From contig NZ_VUMZ01000003.1 of the NCBI RefSeq assembly GCF_009695915.1, positions 1 through 64,000 of the forward strand: a DNA stretch of 64,000 nucleotides, read 5' to 3'. Position 1 is the stretch's first letter. Each line of letters begins with the position of its first letter. Made by a program: the position numbers and the translations under genes. Shown here piece by piece: positions 1 to 7,898 of the stretch. Below the pieces are notes generated by a model. It did not search any database, was not told the origin of the DNA, and saw nothing but the letters and a program-made list of their open reading frames with translations. Source of the stretch: Hornefia butyriciproducens (lineage in GTDB: Bacteria > Bacillota > Clostridia > Peptostreptococcales > Anaerovoracaceae).

Positions 1-217
1 AATGCAGGATCGTATCATAGCCGCTGATGGAGACGTCCCGGACCAGTTGTGTCCGGTAATCATGAACCTTGCTGGTGACGGCTCCGCATTTCGGGCAGTG
101 GTGCAGGCGCTGCTGCATCCTTAGATGGATATGCATTTGCCTGCCGGAGCATTCTATATTTGTGACGATTACATCTTCCAATTGAAGCAGTTTTTCGATA
201 CAATCTCTGTAGAGCAT
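1..217 (-). pseudogene. ISL3-family transposase, N-terminal part, cut by window edge
   Basis: A reading frame on the minus strand starts at an ATG at 217 preceded by a strong CAGGAGG ribosome binding site and continues without a stop off the left edge. The visible 72 residues begin MLYRDCIEKLLQLEDV and carry a zinc-ribbon pair HHCPKCG at about residues 44-50, followed by VHDYRTQLVRDVSISG. This is the typical N-terminus of ISL3-family transposases, where the zinc ribbon precedes a helix-turn-helix and the DDE domain. Whether the copy is intact cannot be judged from here. It lies upstream of and divergent from the racemase gene. Confidence 0.8.
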
Positions 218-360
218 TGATTACCTCCTGAGGGTTTTGTTTCGCAGCTTTATTCTACAGGATTTTGGTATTTGATGCTCTTACTTTTTCAATCTAAAGA
301 TGGCTCACAGACAGTGAGCCACCCCAACATATTTTTTAGAACCCCTATTTTTGTGTAACC
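1..360 (-). mobile_element. End of an ISL3-type insertion sequence
   Basis: The partial transposase is followed by about 140 bases of non-coding DNA containing a perfect 8-bp inverted repeat at 301-321 (TGGCTCAC, 5-base loop, GTGAGCCA) and then a stretch ending near 355 that could be the element end (reads GGGTTCTAAAAAA on the minus strand). The exact terminus and target duplication cannot be set without the other end of the element. Confidence 0.5.
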
Positions 361-371
361 GCCCAAAGCGA

Positions 372-400
372 TTGAATTTCCTGTCGGGATGTAATAGAAT
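372..400 (+). promoter_or_regulatory. Sigma-A-type promoter of the racemase operon
   Basis: TTGAAT at 372-377 and TAGAAT at 395-400 are separated by 17 bases. It lies 64 bases upstream of the racemase start, whose AAAGGA ribosome binding site is at about 448-453. Confidence 0.55.
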
Positions 401-463
401 ATTTATTAGTGACAGTAGAGCTTGTCTACTTGCCATGATATACGATGAAAGGAAGTACTATAT

Positions 464-1555
464 ATGGTAAAACAGCTATATCCGAGAGTTGAAATCAACC
501 TGGACTATTTGAAGGAAAACGCGGAGCAGATGGTGAAGCGGTGTGCGGACAAAGGTATTGAGATTGCCGGTGTAATCAAGGGCACGACGGGACTTCCGGA
601 ATGCGCCAAGGCTTTCGCGGAGGGCGGATGCACCATGATTGCTTCTTCGCGTCTGGAGCAATTGGAGGATGCGCGGAATGCGGGCATAGAACTGCCGTTT
701 CTGCTGCTGCGTGTGCCGATGCCCAGCGAGATTCCGGAGGTTATCCGGCTGACGGATATCAGTCTGAACAGCGAGCTTTCCGTTTTGAAGGCGCTGAATG
801 AAGAGGCCGGAAGGCAGAACCGGAAACACGGGATCATTCTCATGGCGGATCTGGGCGATCTGCGGGAAGGTTACTGGGACAAGAATGAGATGACAGATGT
901 GGCGGAACAGGTGGAAACCGGGATGGAACATCTGGAACTGGCAGGCGTGGGTACTAATCTGGGCTGCTACGGCTCAATCTTGGCAACAAAGGAAAAACTG
1001 GACGAACTGGTGGATGTTGCGGAACGCATTGAGGCGAGAATCGGCAGAAAGCTCCGGTACATTTCCGGCGGCGCGACAAGCAGCCTGATGCGAGTTCTGG
1101 ATGAGGACATTCCCGAACGGATTAATATGCTCCGTTGCGGAGAGGGAATCCTTCTGGCCAGGGATCTGGAACTGTTTTACGGTTATGATATGAGCTTTAT
1201 GCATCAGGATGTGTACACACTGAAGGCAGAGGTTATTGAAGTGAAAGAAAAACCGACGCATCCGGTGGGACAGATCGCGGTGGATGCTTTCGGACACACC
1301 CCGGATTATGTGGACCGTGGAATCCGGAAGAGAGCGCTGCTGGGAATCGGTAAGGTCGATTACGGGAGCATCGAGGACATCTTCCCGAGGGAGAAGGGAA
1401 TTCAGGTGATCGGAGCCTCCAGCGATCATACGATTCTGGATGTTGAAGACTGCGGACGGGATCTGAAGCCCGGGGACATTATAGATTTCGATATCAACTA
1501 TGCGTCTCTTGTCTACGTGACAAACTGCAGGAATGTGCAGATCATCTATGTATAG
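464..1555 (+). CDS. orr: Ornithine/alanine racemase family PLP-dependent enzyme
   Basis: This 363-residue protein belongs to the fold-type III PLP enzymes related to alanine racemase, and its motif order fits the clostridial ornithine racemase (Orr) subgroup. That enzyme interconverts L- and D-ornithine in the cytoplasm for ornithine fermentation. Visible features are the PLP lysine in VIKG (K39), DLGDLREGYW at about residues 128-137, GTNLGCYG, SGGATSSL, GEGILLAR and a C-terminal GASSDHTILDVEDC. The length matches the family. The ATG at 464 follows AAAGGA. The next gene overlaps its stop codon, and two amino-acid exporters follow, consistent with basic amino acid metabolism. Substrate specificity within the family is inferred, so alanine or lysine racemization remains possible. 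Confidence 0.8.
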   Translation: MVKQLYPRVEINLDYLKENAEQMVKRCADKGIEIAGVIKGTTGLPECAKAFAEGGCTMIASSRLEQLEDARNAGIELPFLLLRVPMPSEIPEVIRLTDISLNSELSVLKALNEEAGRQNRKHGIILMADLGDLREGYWDKNEMTDVAEQVETGMEHLELAGVGTNLGCYGSILATKEKLDELVDVAERIEARIGRKLRYISGGATSSLMRVLDEDIPERINMLRCGEGILLARDLELFYGYDMSFMHQDVYTLKAEVIEVKEKPTHPVGQIAVDAFGHTPDYVDRGIRKRALLGIGKVDYGSIEDIFPREKGIQVIGASSDHTILDVEDCGRDLKPGDIIDFDINYASLVYVTNCRNVQIIYV

Positions 1556-2372
1556 AGACACGCCTGTCAGAATTCCGGAGAAGGAGCTTCGTGTTTCTGC
1601 GGAGCGTCATTTCGCCCGGGCGGGCGGCCACGGCCTGACGGGGAAAGGCCGGGAGGTTTTTCTTTCCGGCGGGAGGCGGTACCGGGACGCGAGGATACAG
1701 AAGATTGATATCCGTGCGGTCGTTTCATTCTGTGATACAAAGCAGGAATCCCCGAACTCCGTTCTGCTGAAACACGCGCACGCCGCGAAATCTTCGGAAT
1801 TCCCGGAGTATGTGCGCCTGACGGCGCCTGTGCTGGAACAGTACGCGAAAACTTCGGTAACGGGAGCTTACGTCTGGTTTCTGAGCGTTTCGGGGCTGGA
1901 ATCCACCGGTGCCGGCGCGGACGGAGAGAAAGCCGTCGACATGGACGCCGGGAGCACCGGAGGCAAGGGTGAAGAGAAAGGCGCCGCCGACATGGACGAT
2001 GGGAGCACCGAAGCCGGGAGCATAGAGTCCTTCTATGAAACGCTCTGGGAGGAAAGTTATCTGGCTGCGGCGGTTTCCCGGCTGAAGAAGGATCTTGCCG
2101 GAGGGATCCCTTCCGGATACTGCCTTTCCCCGCAGATGGGGCCGGGGTATTACGGAATGTCGATGGAGGAAATTTTCGCCTGCGGAAAACTGGCGGATCC
2201 CGGAGCCGCGGGCGTTGAAATTTCTGAGGCGGGGTCGATGCGGCCGGCAGCTGCCTCGGCAGGCATATATTTTGTGCTCCCGACGGGCGCCCCGGTTCCG
2301 GATCAGGCGTGCAGAAGCTGCGTGGGAGACCCTAGCGGATGCGGGTTTTGTCTCTTGCGGAACAAAGACTGA
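1548..2372 (+). CDS. Cysteine-cluster protein resembling a MetH activation/corrinoid-reactivation domain
   Basis: A protein of about 274 residues starts at an ATG overlapping the racemase stop; an alternative ATG lies at 1533. The C-terminal third contains SPQMGPGYYGMSMEEI followed by a spacing and pattern (GVEISEAGSM, then SAGIYFVL) reminiscent of the vitamin B12-dependent methionine synthase activation domain family. It ends with a CX2CX6CX2C cluster (RSCVGDPSGCGFC), possibly an Fe-S or metal site. The middle (about residues 120-165) is low-complexity, with repeated DMD.GST units rich in Gly, Ala and Asp, and is probably disordered. Translational overlap with the racemase suggests co-expression. 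The family assignment is from pattern recall only; function is unproven. Confidence 0.55.
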   Translation: MYRDTPVRIPEKELRVSAERHFARAGGHGLTGKGREVFLSGGRRYRDARIQKIDIRAVVSFCDTKQESPNSVLLKHAHAAKSSEFPEYVRLTAPVLEQYAKTSVTGAYVWFLSVSGLESTGAGADGEKAVDMDAGSTGGKGEEKGAADMDDGSTEAGSIESFYETLWEESYLAAAVSRLKKDLAGGIPSGYCLSPQMGPGYYGMSMEEIFACGKLADPGAAGVEISEAGSMRPAAASAGIYFVLPTGAPVPDQACRSCVGDPSGCGFCLLRNKD

Positions 2373-2405
2373 TTCGATATAATAAAAAAGGAGAGGGAAT
2401 CACTT

Positions 2406-3392
2406 ATGGGAGATATGGCACTTTATCTGGGAATTACTGTCGTCGGATATTTTATCGGCGACCGGTACCGGAAAAAGGAAAGGAATCTGCCCTGGACCGC
2501 GAAGGTGCAGACTGCGGCGATCGCGGTGCTGGTTTTCGCTATGGGACTGCGAATCGGCGCCAACAGAGAAATCGTAGAGCAGCTGGATACCATCGGGCTG
2601 TACGCCTTTGTATTCACCATTGTCGTTATGGTGTTCAGCGTTGTGTGCATTTTTTTTGTGAGAAAACTGCTTGGAATCAATCGCTATGGACTTATGAAGA
2701 CGGATCAGACAGAGGATCCGGTGGAGAAGGCCATCGAAGATAATCTGAGCGGTGCATCCGGGGGACGCGGCATCGACCCGATGACTCTTGTAATACTGGG
2801 TTTTGTTGCTGCCGGAATCGCTGCGGGATATTTCGGCTTTGCATTGCGGCTGAAGCATTTCGACAGTTTCAATGAGACGATCAGTCTGGTTATCAAACTC
2901 GGTCTCTGTACGCTGCTGATTTTCGTCGGAATCGATATCGGGATCGAAGGAAAGGTTGTTGCACACTTCCGAAAAGTGGGAATCCGGATCCTGGCTATTC
3001 CGGCCGCAGTTATCGTCGGGACGCTGGCGGGGTCCGCAGTCTGTGCGCTTTTCCTGCCGATCAGCCTAAAGGAATCGCTGGCGGTCGGCGCCGGCTTCGG
3101 CTGGTATACGCTGGCGCCCGGAATCATAATGGACCGGGGATTTGTCCTGGCGGGAGCGATCTGTTTTATGCATAATGTAATGCGTGAACTGCTGGGGATT
3201 CTCTCGATTCCGCTTGTTGCGAGATATGTGGGCTTTGTGGAGAGCTGCGGGCTTCCGGGTTCATCCTCAATGGATGTCTGCCTCCCGATCATCGAGCGGG
3301 CGACCAGCGGAACGACGGCGATTTATTCCTTTGTGAACGGCGTTGTGCTGTCTTTTGCCGTTCCGGTGCTGGTTACTTTGTTTATCGCGTAA
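2406..3392 (+). CDS. lysO: LysO-family amino acid exporter, first copy
   Basis: This 328-residue integral membrane protein has about eight hydrophobic segments. The N-terminal part (YLGITVVGYFIGDRYRKK, then VLVFAMGLRIGAN) and the C-terminal part (GFGWYTLAPGIIMDRG, CFMHNVMRELLGILSIPL) match the LysO (YbjE, DUF340) family, which exports L-lysine and toxic analogues across the cytoplasmic membrane. The protein is a little longer than the E. coli type because of a charged cytoplasmic loop at about residues 97-120. A GGAGAGGG ribosome binding site precedes the ATG. It lies 33 bases after the cysteine-cluster gene and is followed by a paralogue. Ornithine or lysine export is inferred from family and context. 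Confidence 0.8.
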   Translation: MGDMALYLGITVVGYFIGDRYRKKERNLPWTAKVQTAAIAVLVFAMGLRIGANREIVEQLDTIGLYAFVFTIVVMVFSVVCIFFVRKLLGINRYGLMKTDQTEDPVEKAIEDNLSGASGGRGIDPMTLVILGFVAAGIAAGYFGFALRLKHFDSFNETISLVIKLGLCTLLIFVGIDIGIEGKVVAHFRKVGIRILAIPAAVIVGTLAGSAVCALFLPISLKESLAVGAGFGWYTLAPGIIMDRGFVLAGAICFMHNVMRELLGILSIPLVARYVGFVESCGLPGSSSMDVCLPIIERATSGTTAIYSFVNGVVLSFAVPVLVTLFIA

Positions 3393-3512
3393 AGCATTAG
3401 GTATCTGCTCATAAGTTTATGTTGGAGACGGTTAGTAATAAGCGGGCATTAAAACGGTGCCTGCCCGTTAGCTTCTGTCGGAATCAATGGGCGCTGACAA
3501 AGGAGAGGTTTT

Positions 3513-4553
3513 ATGTTTTATGTCGCTCTGTATCTGAGCATGCTTGTAATTGGATATCTCGGAGGATACCGGATGCGGAATCGCCGGATCGGGGAGAAGG
3601 CGTCTGAGGTCATTATGATGGTGTTCATTTCCCTTCTGGTGCTGATTATGGGGCTTCGGATGGGATCAAATCAGCAGGTGATCGATAATATCGGACCAAT
3701 CGGGCTGATCTCTCTTGCCTTTACCGTGCTGCTGTGGATCGGCACATGCTTCGCGGTATCGGTGGCGCGCAGGCTTATGCGTCTGGACAAATGGGGGTTC
3801 CTCCATGAAAAGACACCCGGCGGGCAGGGGAGTCTGACCGGAGACGGTGATACGCCGGAGGAGACGGTGATGCTGAAGCATATTGACGATGTAGAAGAAA
3901 ACGCCGACCGGAAAACCGGAAATGACAACAGCATGACCCGTCTGATTCTTCTGATGCTGGCGCTCGGTCTTGCAATCGGATTCTTCGGGATTCGTACCGT
4001 ACTGGATCACGAGCAGATGCTTGTCTTTGATGATCTGAGTTCCAAGGCGCTTGTGGTCGGCCTGTGCATCATGATTCTTGCGATCGGTTACGGCATGGGT
4101 CTCAGCGGTGAAGTGATCCGCGCCCTGAGCAAAATCGGAGCAAGGGTTCTGGTGATTCCTGTCGCGATTCTGGTGGGAACTACAATCTCGGCAATTCTGA
4201 TCGGTCTGATCTTCCCGCAGATTACCGTGCGGGAATCCATGGCTATCGGATACGGCTACGGATGGTACACCTATGCGCCCATCTGTATCGGGCATGCCGG
4301 ACATCAGGTGGCATCTGCCATCTCCTTCATGCACAACGTGCTGCGGGAACTGGGCGGTATCGTGCTGATTCCGGTTCTGGCAAAGAGGATCGGATATATT
4401 GAGACCGCATCGATTCCGGGTATCTGCGTTATGGATGTAGCGCTGCCGATTCTGCAGCGCGCGACGAGAGATGAAATTATCGCCTATGCCTTTGCCATCG
4501 GTCTGTTTGAGGAACTGCTTACAACTGTGCTGGTGCCGCTGGCAATCGGATAG
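3513..4553 (+). CDS. lysO: LysO-family amino acid exporter, second copy
   Basis: This 346-residue membrane protein is a clear paralogue of the preceding gene and shares the MGLRMGSNQQVIDNIGPIGL and YGYGWYTYAPICIGHAGHQ regions. The central cytoplasmic loop is longer (about residues 100-140) and rich in charged residues. The start at 3513 follows AAAGGAGAGG. A 120-base spacer separates it from the first copy, with no obvious terminator. The two could act as separate exporters with different substrates or as a heteromer; the sequence cannot decide between these. Confidence 0.8.
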   Translation: MFYVALYLSMLVIGYLGGYRMRNRRIGEKASEVIMMVFISLLVLIMGLRMGSNQQVIDNIGPIGLISLAFTVLLWIGTCFAVSVARRLMRLDKWGFLHEKTPGGQGSLTGDGDTPEETVMLKHIDDVEENADRKTGNDNSMTRLILLMLALGLAIGFFGIRTVLDHEQMLVFDDLSSKALVVGLCIMILAIGYGMGLSGEVIRALSKIGARVLVIPVAILVGTTISAILIGLIFPQITVRESMAIGYGYGWYTYAPICIGHAGHQVASAISFMHNVLRELGGIVLIPVLAKRIGYIETASIPGICVMDVALPILQRATRDEIIAYAFAIGLFEELLTTVLVPLAIG

Positions 4554-4746
4554 GAGAGCGCTGTCGCATTCGCCGGCGGCGCATTTTGCGACGGCGGGAA
4601 ATGCGCTGATGCGAAGATCAAGACGGCGATGCAGCCTGCGCCGGCGGGAAATGTCGGCATGAAGGCGGAGACGGGACTGCGTTGGCAGAACGCTGGGGAA
4701 ATACGGCGGAGAATACAAAGAAGATAAAAGCATAAAGAGGAAAATA

Positions 4747-5556
4747 ATGAAAAAATTCAGAGGAAGTAATGACTATGTAGCGTCCGGAGAACTGATGAAC
4801 GCCGTGAACGTGGCAATCGCGCTGGAAAAGCCTTTGTTAATCAAGGGAGAGCCGGGAACGGGAAAGACCATGCTTGCCCAATCTATCGCCGACGCACTGG
4901 AGATGCCGCTGTATATCTGGGGAATCAAATCGACGACGCGGGCGCAGGAGGGCCTGTATGTCTATGACACGGTGCAGCGCCTGTATGACAGTCAGTTCGG
5001 CGAAGGTGATGTCTCGGACATTTCCCGGTACATCCGTCTCGGCAGGCTGGGTGAGGCGTTCACTTCCGAGGAACAGGCGGTTCTCCTTATCGATGAAATA
5101 GATAAGGCGGATCTGGAGTTCCCCAACGACCTGCTGTGGGAGCTGGACCGTATGGAATTCTATATTACAGAGACAAAGACTACGGTGAGAACAAAACATC
5201 GTCCGGTGGTGATCATCACGTCTAATGCGGAGAAGGAACTGCCGGATGCTTTTCTCCGCCGGTGTATTTTCCATTACATCGATTTCCCGGAGGAGGAAAA
5301 GATGCGGGAGATTATTCGGGTGCATTACGGAGACATCGACAGGAGACTAGTGGATGAAGCGATGAAGGCTTTTTATGACATCCGCCATATGAAAGATATT
5401 ATGAAAAAACCGAGCACTTCGGAGCTGCTGGACTGGATTCAGGCGCTGCAGATCGGCGGTGTCGATGTGAAGAGGATCCGGGAGGAAATTCCCTATGTAG
5501 GCGTGCTGCTGAAGAAAAATCAGGATATCGAGCTCCTCAGGGCATATAGGAGATAA
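4747..5556 (+). CDS. MoxR-type AAA+ ATPase
   Basis: A 269-residue AAA+ protein with Walker A GEPGTGKT at residues 34-41, Walker B VLLIDEIDKAD at about 112-122, a sensor-type TSN at about 158-160 and FLRRCIFHYIDFP, the usual MoxR arginine-finger region. MoxR ATPases work with VWA-domain partners as chaperone-like systems for metalloenzyme or complex maturation in the cytoplasm. The VWA partner follows after 4 bases, which supports the pair. The start at 4747 is preceded by an AAAGAGGAAAATA purine stretch. The target of this pair is unknown; nothing adjacent is an obvious CO dehydrogenase or methanol dehydrogenase gene. Confidence 0.85.
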   Translation: MKKFRGSNDYVASGELMNAVNVAIALEKPLLIKGEPGTGKTMLAQSIADALEMPLYIWGIKSTTRAQEGLYVYDTVQRLYDSQFGEGDVSDISRYIRLGRLGEAFTSEEQAVLLIDEIDKADLEFPNDLLWELDRMEFYITETKTTVRTKHRPVVIITSNAEKELPDAFLRRCIFHYIDFPEEEKMREIIRVHYGDIDRRLVDEAMKAFYDIRHMKDIMKKPSTSELLDWIQALQIGGVDVKRIREEIPYVGVLLKKNQDIELLRAYRR

Positions 5557-5560
5557 GCTG

Positions 5561-6751
5561 ATGTTTATCCATTTTTTCTACACACTGCGGGAATACGGCC
5601 TGAATGTTTCGCTGGACGAATGGCTCTGTCTGATGGATGCTCTGGATCGGGGACTGGCCGGAAATTCGCTGCGGGAGTTTTATTATCTTTGCCGGAATGT
5701 TCTCGTGAAACGGGAGAGCGACTACGACAAATTTGATATGGCGTTCGCAGTTTTTTTTCAGTCGATTCAATCGGTGGATGAAATTCCGGAGGAATTATGG
5801 GACTGGCTGAATCAGGGTGAACTAGAGCGGGAACTCGAGGATATGCCGGAATGGGCGAAGGAATTCGACTTCGATACGCTGCAGAAGATGTTCCGGGAAC
5901 GTCTGGAGGAGCAGAAAGAAAAGCACGACGGCGGAAATTACTGGGTCGGAACCGGAGGAACATCGCCCTTTGGCCACGGCGGCTACAATCCCGCGGGAAT
6001 CAGGGTCGGCGGCGCAGGACGACACCGGTCGGCGGTGCAGATTGCGGAGGATCGCAACTTCCGCGATTTCCGGCAGGACAATGAACTTGATACCCGTCAG
6101 TTTCAGATGGCTTTCCGGAAGCTGCGGCAGTTTTCCACCCGGGTAGACACGGCGAAAACAGAACTGGACATCGATGAGACCATTGACGCCACCTGTGAGA
6201 ATGCGGGACTTCTGAGACTTGTCTATGAAAAGCCCCGAAAGAACACCGTCAAGCTGCTTCTGATGATGGATGCGGGCGGCTCCATGTATCAGCACAGCGA
6301 ACTCTGCAGCAGACTGTTCCAGGCGCTGCACGATTCAACACACCTGAAAGATCTGAAAATCTATTATTTCCATAACTGTGTCTATGATTACCTTTATACG
6401 GATCCCTCCTGCGCGAACGGCCGCTGGATCGAGACCGAGTGGGTGCTCAGAAATCTGGATTCAGACTATAAGGTGATTCTGGTGGGAGACGCGGCAATGT
6501 CCAGCTATGAGTTATTGTCCCGGGGAGGAAATCTGGACTGGTATGTCTACAACAAAGAACCCGGCATCGACTGGCTGAAAAAACTGGAGAGGCACTATAA
6601 AAATATCGTCTGGCTGAATCCCATAAAAAAAGAACGCTGGGGATACGCATGGGGATCCCGTACCATCGCACTGGTACGGGAGGTGTTTCCGATGTATGAG
6701 CTGACGCTCGATGGGCTGGACGCCGCAATACAGAAACTTCTTTCACGATAA
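5561..6751 (+). CDS. VWA-domain (CoxE-like) protein, partner of the MoxR ATPase
   Basis: A 396-residue protein whose C-terminal half contains a von Willebrand A-like fold beginning LLMMDAGGSMYQHSE. The metal-site motif is DAGGS (from D237) instead of the canonical DXSXS, a variant common in CoxE-like proteins. The N-terminal half is acidic and helical (YTLREYGLNVSLDEWL) and is followed by a Gly-rich stretch at about residues 125-150 (GTGGTSPFGHGGYNPAG). It is translationally close to the ATPase. Family knowledge says such pairs remodel or metallate client enzymes; the client is not visible here. A hairpin about 57 bases downstream may end the unit. Confidence 0.8.
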   Translation: MFIHFFYTLREYGLNVSLDEWLCLMDALDRGLAGNSLREFYYLCRNVLVKRESDYDKFDMAFAVFFQSIQSVDEIPEELWDWLNQGELERELEDMPEWAKEFDFDTLQKMFRERLEEQKEKHDGGNYWVGTGGTSPFGHGGYNPAGIRVGGAGRHRSAVQIAEDRNFRDFRQDNELDTRQFQMAFRKLRQFSTRVDTAKTELDIDETIDATCENAGLLRLVYEKPRKNTVKLLLMMDAGGSMYQHSELCSRLFQALHDSTHLKDLKIYYFHNCVYDYLYTDPSCANGRWIETEWVLRNLDSDYKVILVGDAAMSSYELLSRGGNLDWYVYNKEPGIDWLKKLERHYKNIVWLNPIKKERWGYAWGSRTIALVREVFPMYELTLDGLDAAIQKLLSR

Positions 6752-6808
6752 ACCGAAGAGAACCGGCCGGGTAGGCCTGTCTCGTTTCGAGGACATAAAA
6801 CTTTACCG

Positions 6809-6846
6809 GCGGCTAACCTTTACTGAACGGGTTGAAGGTTAGCCGC
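6809..6846. repeat. 12-bp perfect hairpin between the converging VWA and lexA genes
   Basis: GCGGCTAACCTT at 6809-6820 and its exact reverse complement at 6835-6846 are separated by 14 bases. It lies between two converging genes, so a bidirectional terminator role is plausible, but no T-run follows on either strand. Confidence 0.5.
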
Positions 6847-6959
6847 TGATCTCGCTTCAAGGGCATAGGACAACATCGACCGGTTAATAAGCAGCAGGTC
6901 GATTAAGCTGCCGCCGGCAGGTAGGGTTTCTGGCGGGTTGTGCAAGGCTCAGTTACGGT

Positions 6960-7643
6960 TCAGTTCAGGTAGCGGAAGACGCCGCGTACCTTCCCCTGAA
7001 TGCTCACATCCCGAACGATAATCGGGCTCATGGTGTCATTTTCCGGTTGAAGGCGGATGTGATCATCCTCTTTGTAATAGGTTTTCACAGTCGCTTCACT
7101 TTCAAATCCGTCAATCATAGCAACGACAATGTCGCCGTTTTCTGCGGTGTTCTGCTGTTCGACGAGGATCAGATCCCCATCCATGATTCCCACGTTGATC
7201 ATGGATTCACCGCGAACGCGGAGCATGAAACAGGTTCCCTGAACGAACTGTGCGGGAACAGGGAAGGTTCCGTCCATATTTTCCTCCGCGGTGATCGGCG
7301 TACCGGCGGCGACGCGTCCGATAACGGGGATATCGATGATGTCCTCGCGCTCCGGCGCCGGATCGGGTGTTTGCTGCGGAGCGGCGTTTTCAGGGGAGAC
7401 CGGGGTATCGGTTTCCGGCCCGTCTTCCTCCTGCGGTACCAGAACCAGTGCCCGGGGCTTAGCCGGATCCTTGCGAAGATAGCCTTTCTCCACCAAAGCG
7501 CCGATGGCCTTATGAGCTGTAGAGGTGGATTTGATTCCGACGGCCGCACAGATCTCGCGGACAGTAGGCGGATATCCCTTGGTTCGGATTTCCTCTCTCA
7601 TGAAATCCAGTATCTTCTGTTCTTTTTCTTTTAAATCAGCCAT
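6960..7643 (-). CDS. lexA: LexA SOS repressor
   Basis: A 227-residue LexA. The N-terminal winged helix (KEKEQKILDFMREEIR, PPTVREICAAVGIKSTST) binds SOS operators. The C-terminal peptidase S24 domain has the Ala113-Gly114 cleavage site in RVAAGTP, the catalytic Ser147 in RGESM and Lys187 in TVKTY. A linker of about residues 70-100 is unusually long and Pro/Glu-rich. The ATG at 7643 is chosen because GGGGGA lies just upstream and MADLKEKEQ is the usual start; an in-frame ATG at 7694 lies inside the promoter. It is autoregulated through the SOS box overlapping its own -35 element. Confidence 0.95.
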   Translation of the reverse strand: MADLKEKEQKILDFMREEIRTKGYPPTVREICAAVGIKSTSTAHKAIGALVEKGYLRKDPAKPRALVLVPQEEDGPETDTPVSPENAAPQQTPDPAPEREDIIDIPVIGRVAAGTPITAEENMDGTFPVPAQFVQGTCFMLRVRGESMINVGIMDGDLILVEQQNTAENGDIVVAMIDGFESEATVKTYYKEDDHIRLQPENDTMSPIIVRDVSIQGKVRGVFRYLN

Positions 7644-7673
7644 AGCGTCCCCCTGTAAATGATTTATACAGAA

Positions 7674-7712
7674 AGTATAACACAACGCGAACAAAAAGTA
7701 AACATTTGTTCG
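7674..7712 (-). promoter_or_regulatory. lexA promoter with SOS box
   Basis: On the minus strand TTTACT (7697-7702) and TATACT (7674-7679) are 17 bases apart. The segment 7699-7712 reads CGAACAAATGTTTA on the minus strand, 13 of 14 matches to the Gram-positive SOS box CGAACRNRYGTTYC, and overlaps the -35. Further CGAAC half-sites flank it at about 7688-7692 and 7716-7720. Confidence 0.85.
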
Positions 7713-7856
7713 CGTGTTCGCGTATGCTTTTTATTCAGCTTTAGCCGATGTTTGTGCCGTATTTTCGGGTAAAACGAATGAAAATCCCTGTGGCGTGACA
7801 CAGGACATGCCTTCCGTATTTTGGCTGCTTCAGGCGTATTCGACGAATCAGCACGC

Positions 7857-7885
7857 AAAAAGCGCCGGCAGCATGTAACCGGCGC
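7857..7885 (-). terminator. Intrinsic terminator of the NhaC-family gene
   Basis: On the minus strand GCGCCGG, a 10-base loop, CCGGCGC and TTTTT follow the stop codon of the gene at 7899 by 13 bases. Confidence 0.85.
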
Positions 7886-7898
7886 GGGAGCGGAACGC

